This document shows positions 1 through 7,211 of a stretch of 53,154 nucleotides of DNA, one piece after another. The stretch covers positions 1-53,154 of the IMG/VR virus record IMGVR_UViG_3300031839_000284. One strand, written 5' to 3'. The translations under genes and the position numbers were made by a program. The stretch is from a virus. Below the pieces are notes generated by a model. That model saw nothing but the letters and a program-made list of their open reading frames with translations. It did no database searches and was not told the DNA's origin. Numbering within the stretch: the first letter of the stretch is position 1; each line of letters starts with the position of its first letter.

Positions 1-1825
1 CTTGTTGTTCACTAATAGGATCACGTGCAGGTACTTCTTGTTCAGGTGGAAGTAGTGCATCGATATCTTTTATGTTTAATGCGATATACATCTTCTTATA
101 CGACTCACGTAAGTCGTGTAATTCAGGTGCGGCTTGTGCCATTTGTAATTGTGTCTGAGCTAACGTAATTCTTTGTGTCATACTAAAGATATTAGGGTCA
201 GAAACTGGTATAACGTCTACAGAACCATCGAAATCCTGTTTAAATACGTTTTCGGAAGCACCTTGTACTTGATAAGGGTATTCAGGCGGTAAAAACTCAC
301 CAAATACTCTTTTTAGTATTTTAAACTCACATCTTTGTGCATAATGTAATCTTTTATGGATTGCGGACATTACTCGTTGCCCTTTTTCCATTAATGCTAC
401 GGTTGTGCCTACAGGAGCTTCGGAATTACCGTCGCCTGTTGGATTTTCTACGGTTGCTGCAAATCTTTTTCCTGAATCAACTAAAGCCCCTAGTAATGTA
501 GCTAATGTACCGCTTGGTTCTTTATAAGGTAGTGGTAAAAACGCGTCTTGTAATCGACCTCCAGGAGCATCGACATCACGCCACTCTCCAGGTTGTAACG
601 GATCATCATGACGCTGAATATTTAGTCCTCTTGATTTAAATCCCGCGGGTAAATTAGAAAGTGTACCTGCATCAATCAACTGACGTAAAATAGAAGTAAC
701 TGATTTAGTTAATCCACCCATCATATGAATTAAACCAAAACCATAAAAACCTAATCCTGGAAGAAACTTATAATGAGTAAAATATTCAACTTTTTTACGC
801 ATAGGATCGTTTTGATCATAGTTAGGTCTAATCGCTAATACTTTATTATTATCTTTACAGATTGTAACGATATAGGGTAACGCTAATCCTGTTTCTTCAC
901 CGTTAGCGTCTACATCTTCGAACCCTTCAAGATCTAAATTAACGTGCATTTCTAATAATGTAAATTCTTCGTCGCTTATTGTTCTAGTTAACCCTTGAAG
1001 TTCGTCAATTTTATCATCTACTTCCGTTAAATCAGGATTACTGGTCGGAGACATCATATCGGTGTCTTTATAGAACCCAGAAATTTGTAATTTACGTAAT
1101 TCGTTCTCGTTCATATGAATTACGTGGGTAATTCTTGGTGCGGTAAGTAAATCTACTGCGTAATACGGAACAACAAGGTGCTCTGACTTAACAAAACGTG
1201 CAACTGCACGTCCTAAAGCGGGATCGTAGTAAACTTTTTTGAAAGCGGAGCCAGAAAGCGGCAAATAAAAGAGTAATTGATCCATTTCTGGGTCATATTC
1301 TTCCATTTTGTACGTAATTTGGTAATTCATGAAGTTTTTTACACGATTTGCCTTTTCCATCTTAGCATTATCGGTAATTCCTAAAACTTCTGTATCTACA
1401 GGTCCACCTGCGGGTAACATTTCTTTATAAGCTTGTGCTTGGAACTGTGTTACTGCTTCAGCAAGGATCGGATGATGTACTCCTGAAGCTCCAACGAAAG
1501 GTTGTGACCTAGAATCAGAACTAATTCCTAATAATTCTAAACCTTCGCTGTATGTTTGAAACCAATCGTCTCTAGAATCTAAATCTTCTTCGTAAGATGA
1601 AACTAATTCTGCGGCAATAGTGTTTAATTCACGGTCGTCTAAAACTTCTGCTAAGTTTTCGCCAAACTTAGACGGTGTTTCTTCTTCCATGTCGCTGCCA
1701 CGCACAATAGAACCGTCAGGCTGAACGAAAAGCTCAGTTTCTTCGTCGGGTTGCTGTACTAATTCTAGTTCGATTGGGTCTTCAGAACGAGAACGCATAG
1801 GAATTGGTTGTTTTTCAATAGCCAT
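1..1825 (-). CDS. Portal protein, C-terminus cut by window edge
   Basis: Reading right to left from the ATG at 1825 gives about 608 open codons with no stop, running off the left edge. The protein begins MAIEKQPIPMRSRSEDPIE. It has an acidic N-terminus, then motifs such as SDSRSQPFVGASGVHHPILAE, a loop with FYLPLSGSAFKKVYYDP, and a central section with FLPGLGFYGFGLIHMMGG. This order and spacing fit P22-type portal proteins (roughly 700 residues), the dodecameric ring through which DNA enters and leaves the head. It lies 26 nt after the terminase large subunit, the usual packaging order. No good Shine-Dalgarno sits directly before the start; a GAGG lies about 20 nt upstream. Portal identity is family knowledge recalled from sequence feel, not a search. 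Confidence 0.85.
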   Translation of the reverse strand, partial: MAIEKQPIPMRSRSEDPIELELVQQPDEETELFVQPDGSIVRGSDMEEETPSKFGENLAEVLDDRELNTIAAELVSSYEEDLDSRDDWFQTYSEGLELLGISSDSRSQPFVGASGVHHPILAEAVTQFQAQAYKEMLPAGGPVDTEVLGITDNAKMEKANRVKNFMNYQITYKMEEYDPEMDQLLFYLPLSGSAFKKVYYDPALGRAVARFVKSEHLVVPYYAVDLLTAPRITHVIHMNENELRKLQISGFYKDTDMMSPTSNPDLTEVDDKIDELQGLTRTISDEEFTLLEMHVNLDLEGFEDVDANGEETGLALPYIVTICKDNNKVLAIRPNYDQNDPMRKKVEYFTHYKFLPGLGFYGFGLIHMMGGLTKSVTSILRQLIDAGTLSNLPAGFKSRGLNIQRHDDPLQPGEWRDVDAPGGRLQDAFLPLPYKEPSGTLATLLGALVDSGKRFAATVENPTGDGNSEAPVGTTVALMEKGQRVMSAIHKRLHYAQRCEFKILKRVFGEFLPPEYPYQVQGASENVFKQDFDGSVDVIPVSDPNIFSMTQRITLAQTQLQMAQAAPELHDLRESYKKMYIALNIKDIDALLPPEQEVPARDPISEQQ

Positions 1826-1851
1826 GGTAATACATCATAGTATGATTTTCC

Positions 1852-3378
1852 TCAATAATAAACCCTTTCGCCTTGATAGGGTTCTTCCTCTTCAAAATAA
1901 TCACTCGAAAGTGTCAAAAACCCGCCTTCCCTGAACCTAGCTAACGCTAAAGTCGTTGCGTCTACTAAGTCATCGTTCTCACCGTTCGGGAAATCAGAAA
2001 CTTCATCCATAAGTTCTTCGCCCCAACGGTTATCTGGAATCCAAACACGTCCATCTTGAAAAATAGGAGACACAGAATTTAGTCTAGCTATTTTATCTTG
2101 TCCTTTTCCAGGAGAAAAAGTATTTACAGGTATACCGATTCTACGTAATTCTTGTACTAATGGCAAACCACTAGCTTTTGCTTCAATAATAATTGTATCA
2201 GGTTGCCAATATTCATACAAACGTAACGCTTCAGCTTTTAATTCGGGAAAATCGTAACGTTCTTTTATACAATCAATCAAAATTAAATGAGCTTCATCCC
2301 CGTGATAGTGTTCTTCACCTATTTTACCTTCAGGATAAAATACACCCCACGTTGTTATAGCAGTATAGTCAGCTCTTTCTGATTTTAAAAACGCGGTATC
2401 AAAACTTTGTATTAGATAATCGCATTTAGGTGGTTTTTCTGCGTCCCAAATCATAAACCAATCTTTCGGTATAATCGAAATACCTTCACCTGTAGGTCGT
2501 TGCATATATTGAGCCGCCCATTTTCCTGGACTAACTGATGCTTTTATACTTTCGAGTTCTTCTAATTTCCAAAAATTATTCCATAAAGGTTTACCGCTTG
2601 GTAATATTGCAGGAAACTCAATAACTTCCCATTGGTCTGCTCCAGGATCTTGTGCCATTTTCTTAACTAACCGCCCTGTAAGATCTTTTTTATTCCAACG
2701 GGTCATTACAATAACGATTGCACCTCCAGGTTGTAACCTTTGTCGTGGACCCGCCATAAACCATTCGTAAGCTTCGTCCATCGCTTTATCGGACATAGCG
2801 TCTTGTTCCGAATGTGGATCGTCAATAATAAACAAATCCGCACCCCTTCCTGCTAATGCACCACCAATACCTGCTGCGTAATATTCACCGCCTTTATTTG
2901 TTAACCATTTACCTGCAGAACGACTATCTGCTTTTAGTTCTGTTTCAGGAAATAAAGCCGCGTATTCTTCTCCGTCAATTAAATCCCTAACTTTACGTCC
3001 GAAGTTAACCGCAAGGTCAGCGGTATGGGTTGCTTCTATAATTTTTAATTTAGGATTTTTACCTAATAGGTACGCAGGGAACAAATGTGATGCAAACTCA
3101 GACTTTGTATGTCTAGGCGGCATATTAATAATTAAACGTTTAAGTTTACCTGTAGCGATATCATCAAAAGCTTTCGCCATTTTAACGTGATGATCACCGT
3201 TAATAAATTCTTGCCATATAGATTTAACAAAATCCATAAAGGTGCTTGTGGCTTTTTCTTGAAATTCACGTTTTTCTAGTTCTTCTAAAAGAATCGTAAA
3301 TTCTTTAGCTTCTGCTTTAGTTAAATGAGAAACATCTATTTCTCGTAAAGCTGCTAACTTATCTGCGTTAGATGTCAT
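1852..3378 (-). CDS. terL: Terminase large subunit (ATPase and nuclease)
   Basis: 508 residues, normal length for TerL. The N-terminal ATPase has a Walker A-like NMPPRHTKSE (about residues 85-94), a Walker B LFIIDD (182-187) and a coupling motif with IVIVMTRW. The C-terminal half has the RNase H-like nuclease start LIQSFDTAF with an acidic residue typical of the first metal ligand. The enzyme cuts concatemeric DNA and pumps it into the prohead through the portal. The stop of the upstream gene directly abuts its ATG (TAA then ATG with shared context), so translation is probably coupled. The small subunit is not adjacent but about 4 kb upstream. Confidence 0.95.
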   Translation of the reverse strand: MTSNADKLAALREIDVSHLTKAEAKEFTILLEELEKREFQEKATSTFMDFVKSIWQEFINGDHHVKMAKAFDDIATGKLKRLIINMPPRHTKSEFASHLFPAYLLGKNPKLKIIEATHTADLAVNFGRKVRDLIDGEEYAALFPETELKADSRSAGKWLTNKGGEYYAAGIGGALAGRGADLFIIDDPHSEQDAMSDKAMDEAYEWFMAGPRQRLQPGGAIVIVMTRWNKKDLTGRLVKKMAQDPGADQWEVIEFPAILPSGKPLWNNFWKLEELESIKASVSPGKWAAQYMQRPTGEGISIIPKDWFMIWDAEKPPKCDYLIQSFDTAFLKSERADYTAITTWGVFYPEGKIGEEHYHGDEAHLILIDCIKERYDFPELKAEALRLYEYWQPDTIIIEAKASGLPLVQELRRIGIPVNTFSPGKGQDKIARLNSVSPIFQDGRVWIPDNRWGEELMDEVSDFPNGENDDLVDATTLALARFREGGFLTLSSDYFEEEEPYQGERVYY

Positions 3379-3993
3379 TTAGGGTTTAAATAAGCTTCCT
3401 AGACCTGCTTCTCGCATTGCTTGTTGTATTTGTTCGGGAGTTAATTTATCAGGCATTAAATCAGGCAGTTTACCGCCTCCTGCTTTTCTTATTCGTTCGA
3501 TCTCTCTTAATGCTGCTGCTTCCATTGCATCGGCTTGTTTTATTTGTCCTGCTGGGTTTTTCATGCCAATCGTATCTCTAGCTAGTTCTTTTGCTTTTTG
3601 TATTTGATCTAAAGCTTTTTGATACATAGTAGCTAACGTAGGAGCAGGGTTAGCTGTTTGGTATGCTTCGTTAATCATGTTTTGTCGTTTTAACGCTTCG
3701 CCTGTAAGTTTTGGTGCTCCTGACCTTGTAGTAGCTGTTCTTGCTATTTCATCTACAGGTAACATAAATCTTTGCATCCCTACGTTGATTGCACTTTTAG
3801 CGGGTTTTTTAGGAAGTCCTGCCATCATCATTAAAAAATCATCTTGTCCTTGTCGGTCGGTTAATAATTCTAATAAAGGATTTAGTGTAGGTTCGGTATC
3901 AGGAATCATTCGACCCATTAAAGAATCAGGTACGTCAGCACCAAAATCTTCTGATAATAGTAATTCGGTTATACGATCAAGATCCGCCATCAT
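3379..3993 (-). CDS. Hypothetical protein before TerL
   Basis: 204 residues, directly upstream of and abutting terL. It is hydrophilic with no clear catalytic motif. The middle is helical (ALDQIQKAKELARDTIG) and the C-terminus ends LTPEQIQQAMREAGLGSLF. I do not recognise a family. Two adjacent ATGs (3993 and 3990) follow a strong sigma70-like promoter whose -10 TATACT ends only 3 nt before the start, with no ribosome binding site, so the gene may be read from a leaderless transcript. Position suggests a packaging or virion-assembly role, which is inference only. Confidence 0.7.
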   Translation of the reverse strand: MMADLDRITELLLSEDFGADVPDSLMGRMIPDTEPTLNPLLELLTDRQGQDDFLMMMAGLPKKPAKSAINVGMQRFMLPVDEIARTATTRSGAPKLTGEALKRQNMINEAYQTANPAPTLATMYQKALDQIQKAKELARDTIGMKNPAGQIKQADAMEAAALREIERIRKAGGGKLPDLMPDKLTPEQIQQAMREAGLGSLFKP

Positions 3994-3996
3994 CGA

Positions 3997-4026
3997 AGTA
4001 TAAGCTAACTACCAATAAAATGTAAA
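3997..4026 (-). promoter_or_regulatory. Sigma70-like promoter before packaging genes
   Basis: On the minus strand TTTACA (4021-4026), 18 nt, TATACT (3997-4002). The expected transcription start falls at about 3994-3995, next to the ATG at 3993. It would drive the 204-residue gene, terL and portal. The -35 lies inside a nested inverted repeat (4005-4059). Confidence 0.6.
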
Positions 4027-4059
4027 ACGTTGTGTTTTACGAATAAGTAAAGTAGTTAG
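4005..4059. repeat. Nested inverted repeat between two genes
   Basis: CTAACTAC (4005-4012) pairs with GTAGTTAG (4052-4059), and inside it GTAAAAC (4022-4028) pairs with GTTTTAC (4034-4040). On the minus strand the inner hairpin is followed by ATTTTATT. It lies just after the stop of the 105-residue gene and could be a weak terminator, or an operator since it overlaps the -35 of the next promoter. Confidence 0.5.
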
Positions 4060-4373
4060 GGTGAGGGGTGGGATCCTTGGTTCGCGGTAGCTTTTTTCTT
4101 AGCTCGTCGCTGCCTAGCCCTGAAATTTAGACTATCTTTCGTATTCCGTATTTCATCTTCCATATCCTCCCAAAACGCATCCCTGAACAACTGTTCGTGG
4201 TCCGCGGATAGTTGAGTATGAATAATTAGATCTTTATCTTTAGGAATCCAATCTTCCCAAAACTGTTTACGTTGATCAGCCCATTGCCATTTGATCTCGC
4301 CTAGTTCAGGTCTAGCGTGGATGTGATACCCGAAGATTAATGGTTCTTTGAACTTTGGTACTGTTTTTGGCAT
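4056..4373 (-). CDS. Hypothetical 105-residue protein
   Basis: Tryptophan-rich start region (IKWQWADQRKQFWEDWIP) and a basic C-terminus (RARQRRAKKKA). No family recognised. It overlaps the small gene upstream by 62 nt in a different frame and sits between the spanin genes and the packaging genes. The HIHARPE and IIHTQL segments could bind metal, but that is speculation. Confidence 0.65.
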   Translation of the reverse strand: MPKTVPKFKEPLIFGYHIHARPELGEIKWQWADQRKQFWEDWIPKDKDLIIHTQLSADHEQLFRDAFWEDMEDEIRNTKDSLNFRARQRRAKKKATANQGSHPSP

Positions 4374-4452
4374 CTTTCTTCCCGAATATTTTTTCCCAGT
4401 TATCTTGGTATTGATTACCTTTTTCTGGTCTACGTTTACTCCCCTTGCTCAT
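4312..4452 (-). CDS. Small conserved phage protein, 46 residues
   Basis: Starts MSKGSKRRPEKGNQYQDNW and continues to EKIFGKK, a pattern I recall from many phages (MSKGSKQRP... IFGK type), function unknown. Its ATG lies inside the last codons of the Rz1-like gene (17 nt overlap), and its 3' end runs 62 nt into the next gene in another frame. An AGGGA sits upstream of the start. The tail beyond IFGKK is longer than I expect for the family, so the stop was checked: TAG at 4312-4314. Confidence 0.65.
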   Translation of the reverse strand: MSKGSKRRPEKGNQYQDNWEKIFGKKDAKNSTKVQRTINLRVSHPR

Positions 4453-4801
4453 CGTATTCCCTATAATACTCTACAATCGCTAAAATGTTCTTTGTGTAGC
4501 GTGTGATCTCTGCCATATTCATCGAAAGGTTTTCGTATTGTTGTGTGGTCAACGCATAGTATGCAACCGCAGGAGCTTTACCGTCTTTAACGAGTTGTAG
4601 GTATTCTTCCATGATCTCTGGAGTTAACACTTCAAATGTTACCTCGGTCGCTTGGATTTCCATAGGTAACGGTGGGTGGTACATCGGAGCAGGTAATGCG
4701 ATCGTATTCACATCTACAGGTTTTACAGTAGGAAAGAGCGAACAACCACTGACCGCGAACAACGCAATAATACTAAATTTTTTCAATCGGTCCTTCTTCA
4801 T
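4436..4801 (-). CDS. Outer-membrane spanin-like lipoprotein (Rz1-like)
   Basis: 121 residues with a lipoprotein signal: basic MKKDRLKKF, hydrophobic core, then lipobox AVSGC, so the mature protein would be lipidated at about Cys20. A proline-rich stretch (LPAPMYHPPLPME) follows, typical of Rz1. It overlaps the inner-membrane spanin candidate by 4 nt (ATGA). Together such pairs fuse inner and outer membranes in the last step of lysis of Gram-negative hosts. It is longer than classical Rz1 (about 40-60 mature residues), so the call rests on lipobox plus partner. Confidence 0.7.
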   Translation of the reverse strand: MKKDRLKKFSIIALFAVSGCSLFPTVKPVDVNTIALPAPMYHPPLPMEIQATEVTFEVLTPEIMEEYLQLVKDGKAPAVAYYALTTQQYENLSMNMAEITRYTKNILAIVEYYREYDEQGE

Positions 4802-5181
4802 CCACTCGGCTCCTCCTCGCTGACCGTGGTCAACTCTACAAGGTTATCTATTACTCGTTTAGTACCACGGTTAACCATCTTCTCAACAAGTTTAGGTTTG
4901 TTTAGTGCAAGGTTATCAAGATCGTGCTTAGCAAATGTGTTTCTTAATTTATTTACTTCACGAAGTGCGTTTTGTTTTTCGGCTTCTAACGTACCAAGAC
5001 TCGCGGACAGCTGTTCTTGTTTTGCTAGGTATTGTTTGATGGATTCGTTTTGCTCGGATATTTTTGATTCCAGGATTATCTGATTACCTTTGAGCGTGGA
5101 TATCTGGTCTAATAAGAACCACGAACCCGCCAAAGATGCCGCCAATAGACCTCCAAGAACCAAGCTAAGTTTAAAACCCAT
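4798..5181 (-). CDS. Inner-membrane spanin-like protein (Rz-like)
   Basis: 127 residues: one N-terminal membrane segment (LSLVLGGLLAASLAGSWFLL, about 5-24), then a long coiled coil (about 30-90), then the C-terminal LNKPKLVEKMVNRGTKRVID that is common in Rz-like spanins of marine phages. N-in single-pass topology with a periplasmic coiled coil is the i-spanin plan. It overlaps the lipoprotein gene by ATGA and shares one base with the upstream gene stop (TAATG). Confidence 0.75.
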   Translation of the reverse strand: MGFKLSLVLGGLLAASLAGSWFLLDQISTLKGNQIILESKISEQNESIKQYLAKQEQLSASLGTLEAEKQNALREVNKLRNTFAKHDLDNLALNKPKLVEKMVNRGTKRVIDNLVELTTVSEEEPSG

Positions 5182-5708
5182 TACGCATCTTTTGTTACTA
5201 CGTTTTGAAACAGATCAAATAAATCTCTAGGGTATGTTCCGTCGTGTTGTTTTTCGTATTGTAAAACAGAAGGCATAATTTCTTGTGCAAACGGAGATAG
5301 TGTTTGAGAGCCGATAATATCGTTGAACTCTGGTTTTTTAACATTTTCTAGAAAGAAGTTAATAAAATCTTTATATTCTTTATTAACGAGTTCAGGATTA
5401 AAGTCTGTTTTTATATCAGGGTCGTAACCTTCTGAAAAGAAACTATACGGACTTTTTTGATAATCTTTTTGTAATATGTAGTTAGGAGTAAATCTTTTTC
5501 TATCGTCTTGTCTTAGTTTTTCTAAAAAATCAAGTTGTGCAGCAGATTGTCCTATCGGTTGATCTGGGTCTGCAAGTTCTTCCATAATCTCATTTATTCG
5601 ATCAACACGAGGAGAAGTTTTAACTTCAGGTTGTACGAGTAAAGGTCCAGGAAACTCACCTTCCTGTTTCGAAATAATGTAATTAGTAAGACCGTCTAAC
5701 AAATCCAT
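5181..5708 (-). CDS. Hypothetical 175-residue protein
   Basis: Acidic, hydrophilic protein starting MDLLDGLTNYIISKQEGEF, with no motif I recognise. It is first in the run spanins-TerL-portal. No Shine-Dalgarno precedes the ATG; instead a TATACT hexamer ends 6 nt before it, so this may be another leaderless start. A similar C-terminal mixture (SPFAQEIMPSVLQYEKQHDG) suggests a helical protein. Confidence 0.65.
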   Translation of the reverse strand: MDLLDGLTNYIISKQEGEFPGPLLVQPEVKTSPRVDRINEIMEELADPDQPIGQSAAQLDFLEKLRQDDRKRFTPNYILQKDYQKSPYSFFSEGYDPDIKTDFNPELVNKEYKDFINFFLENVKKPEFNDIIGSQTLSPFAQEIMPSVLQYEKQHDGTYPRDLFDLFQNVVTKDA

Positions 5709-5714
5709 CTCAAA

Positions 5715-5743
5715 AGTATAATCGTAAAAAATTTTTTCGCAAA
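5715..5743 (-). promoter_or_regulatory. Possible promoter, leaderless geometry
   Basis: Minus strand TTTGCG (5738-5743), 17 nt, TATACT (5715-5720). The start codon at 5708 is where transcription would begin. The spacer is a run of A then T, which is also compatible with a merely AT-rich region, so confidence is modest. Confidence 0.4.
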
Positions 5744-5764
5744 ATTTTTATCACAGGGACTTAT

Positions 5765-5970
5765 TTGTAAAGTACTTGCAATCAAGGACGCAACACCAAG
5801 GGAGGGCGGGTGGGACCCGCGGCTAACTTAAAAAGGGGGGTATAGGGGTTACTGTGGAGCGTTCTAAGGGCAGGTAAGGTAGGTCGTATACTTATGGGCT
5901 AGGGTTAAGACTAGCCTATGTGTATGGTGTATGTGTGTGCGTTGTGTAGGGGGTAGGTTATATCGTAGGC
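5765..5970. other. Noncoding G-rich stretch with hairpins
   Basis: No gene fits in 5709-6016. The plus strand is strongly enriched in G over C, with runs GGGAGGGCGGGTGGGAC near 5800, GGGGGG near 5835, and GGGGG near 5950. Small hairpins include GCGGGTGGGACCCGC and GGCTAG(N8)CTAGCC. It sits upstream of the lysis-packaging genes and downstream of a terminator. Such a site could be a packaging (pac/cos) or replication signal; nothing in the sequence proves either. Confidence 0.4.
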
Positions 5971-5971
5971 A

Positions 5972-6000
5972 TAAAAAAGGGCTACGAATGTAGCCCTTAG
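5972..6000 (-). terminator. Rho-independent terminator
   Basis: Minus strand AAGGGCTAC, loop ATTC, GTAGCCCTT (9 bp perfect stem, 5977-5998), followed by a run of T (5973-5978). It lies 17 nt after the stop of the 133-residue gene and should end that transcript. Confidence 0.9.
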
Positions 6001-6016
6001 GTAAGGTAGCTAGAGG

Positions 6017-6418
6017 TTAGCTAACTAGTGGTTTGATACCATTGGATTTGTTCCAAGCATCAGTACCTTTCATTTTAGATATGTAGGTACGTAGTATTTT
6101 ACTAGGGGTTTGTTCGTACGCATCACCGCTAGCAGTTACCCATGCAATACTATCCTCAGCAGTTACGCTAAAGTCATCTATTTGCTTGACTGTAGCTTTA
6201 CCACCTAAAAGATGAAGGTAAGCTAAGACAAGTTGTACTTGTCTAGGGGCAATACCTCTATCATTCATGGCGTTATCAGTTAATGATAAGACCATTGATT
6301 GAGCAACACCGCCACCGCTTTTACCAATAGGGGCAATGTTATCTATATCGGCTTTTCTTTTATCTACATTAGCAGTAGCCGTTTTGACTGCTAATCTATC
6401 TTTTGCTTTGTTATCCAT
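6017..6418 (-). CDS. Small protein of a three-member paralogous family
   Basis: 133 residues. Basic start (MDNKAKDRLAVKTATANVDK), then RQVQLVLAYLHLLGGKATVK, and a C-terminal TPSKILRTYISKMKGTDAW. The layout (Q-rich helix, short acidic loop, then P-x-x-I-x-x-x-Y-x-x-K-x) matches the genes at 6784-7077 and 14417-14788, suggesting a shared small helical, perhaps winged-helix, DNA-binding fold. A GAGG lies 8 nt before the ATG. It is followed by a strong terminator, so it is a single-gene unit. Confidence 0.75.
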   Translation of the reverse strand: MDNKAKDRLAVKTATANVDKRKADIDNIAPIGKSGGGVAQSMVLSLTDNAMNDRGIAPRQVQLVLAYLHLLGGKATVKQIDDFSVTAEDSIAWVTASGDAYEQTPSKILRTYISKMKGTDAWNKSNGIKPLVS

Positions 6419-6488
6419 GTTGGATACCTCTTAGGCTATTAGTTAGTTAAGTATTGATAAGGTAGCCTAGTTGCCTAATCAATAACCT

Positions 6489-6517
6489 AGTATAACAATA
6501 AACTACTTTACTTGTAT
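6489..6517 (-). promoter_or_regulatory. Weak promoter candidate for the 133-residue gene
   Basis: A good -10 TATACT (6489-6494) lies about 70 nt before the ATG, but the -35 region (around 6511-6517, ATACAAG) is poor and differs from the GCTTTACT class seen elsewhere. An activator or the upstream palindromes may be needed. Confidence 0.4.
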
Positions 6518-6550
6518 ACATATATATACGTTTATTTAATTATTTATTTA

Positions 6551-6578
6551 TTAGCGATTTTTACGATTTTAGCGATTT
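6551..6578. repeat. Short direct repeats TTAGCGATTTT
   Basis: TTAGCGATTTT occurs twice 18 nt apart with TACGATTTT between, in AT-rich noncoding DNA just beside the ATTCG palindromes. Possibly protein-binding sites. Confidence 0.4.
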
Positions 6579-6593
6579 TATTTTTTATTTACC

Positions 6594-6639
6594 CGATTCG
6601 CACGAATGTTTTTTCTTTCTGGGCGATTCGCTCGAATGT
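6594..6639. promoter_or_regulatory. Two palindromic operator-like sites 30 bp apart
   Basis: CGATTCGCACGAATGT (6594-6609) and CGATTCGCTCGAATGT (6624-6639) each contain ATTCG-NN-CGAAT, a perfect 5-bp inverted repeat with a 2-bp centre. The spacing is about three helical turns. A third near-copy (GCGATTCGCACGAGT, about 7196-7210) overlaps the end of the terS region. They look like dimer-binding sites of a phage regulator. Confidence 0.55.
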
Positions 6640-6652
6640 ATTTATTATATAT

Positions 6653-6740
6653 AGAGTAGAGGGGAAGGGAATGGGATAGAGTGTGAGGGATAGAGTGATA
6701 GAGTAGATTGAGTGATAGAGTAGAGCGTAGAGTAGAGCGG
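6653..6740. repeat. Purine-rich GATAGAGT repeat tract
   Basis: The plus strand is almost purely A/G/T with repeated GATAGAGT, TAGAGTAGA and related words (for example GATAGAGTGATAGAGTAGA). No gene. On the minus strand it would be transcribed as a C/U-rich leader before the next gene, but the terminator at 6745-6766 lies upstream of it. Confidence 0.55.
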
Positions 6741-6744
6741 ACAC

Positions 6745-6766
6745 AAAAAAGGGGACCGAAGTCCCC
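6745..6766 (-). terminator. Rho-independent terminator with UUCG loop
   Basis: Minus strand AGGGGAC-TTCG-GTCCCCT followed by TTTTT. It lies 18 nt after the stop of the 97-residue gene. Confidence 0.92.
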
Positions 6767-6783
6767 TCGTTCGTTAACCGTGG

Positions 6784-7077
6784 TTAGCTGACAGTAATCA
6801 GCTTTTCCTCGATCAAGCGTTTTCTATAATGAGCCCAAATGTCATTCGGCTCTTGGACTGTTTGCAGTCCCGCTTTGACCAATGCACTCTCGGTCGAACC
6901 GTCAGTGCCGATCAGCTCACCCACCGTCATGGTGTGATCTTTCGCAGCGATTAACGCTTCGATGATCTTCCCTGCTTGAGGTGGGAACTTTCCTTTTGGC
7001 GTAGCGATCAAAGTGATCACTGCGTCGTAGTTAATTGACCCTCTTTGGGCTCCTGCTTGATAGTTCTTATCTATCAT
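6784..7077 (-). CDS. Small protein of the three-member family
   Basis: 97 residues. FPPQAGKIIEALIAAKDHTM, a short acidic turn with VGELIGTDGS, then LVKAGLQTVQEPNDIWAHY and KRLIEEKLITV at the end. Compared with 14417-14788 the shared pattern is A-L-x-x-A, G-(N/Q)L-T-x-Q-x-P-x-x-I-x-x-x-Y-x-KRL-(I/V)-(E/D)-E. It resembles a winged-helix-like small DNA-binding protein, but no family name is certain. It has the standard cassette: promoter at 7133-7161, AGAAAGGAGAA leader, then a UUCG terminator, so it is monocistronic. Confidence 0.8.
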   Translation of the reverse strand: MIDKNYQAGAQRGSINYDAVITLIATPKGKFPPQAGKIIEALIAAKDHTMTVGELIGTDGSTESALVKAGLQTVQEPNDIWAHYRKRLIEEKLITVS

Positions 7078-7132
7078 AATAATTCTCCTTTCTTTAGTTA
7101 ATTCTTAAATAACCTTTATTTAAGATAAGTAT

Positions 7133-7161
7133 ATTATTGCTTACAAACAAGCGAAAGTAAA
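7133..7161 (-). promoter_or_regulatory. Cassette promoter
   Basis: Minus strand GTGCTTTACT with TTTACT at 7156-7161, 17 nt, AATAAT at 7133-7138. A TATACT also occurs at 7128-7133 but with a 22-nt spacer. It drives the 97-residue gene. Confidence 0.65.
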
Positions 7162-7211
7162 GCACTAAAAAGAGTCCAGGATTATGCCACCAGGAGCGAT
7201 TCGCACGAGTC

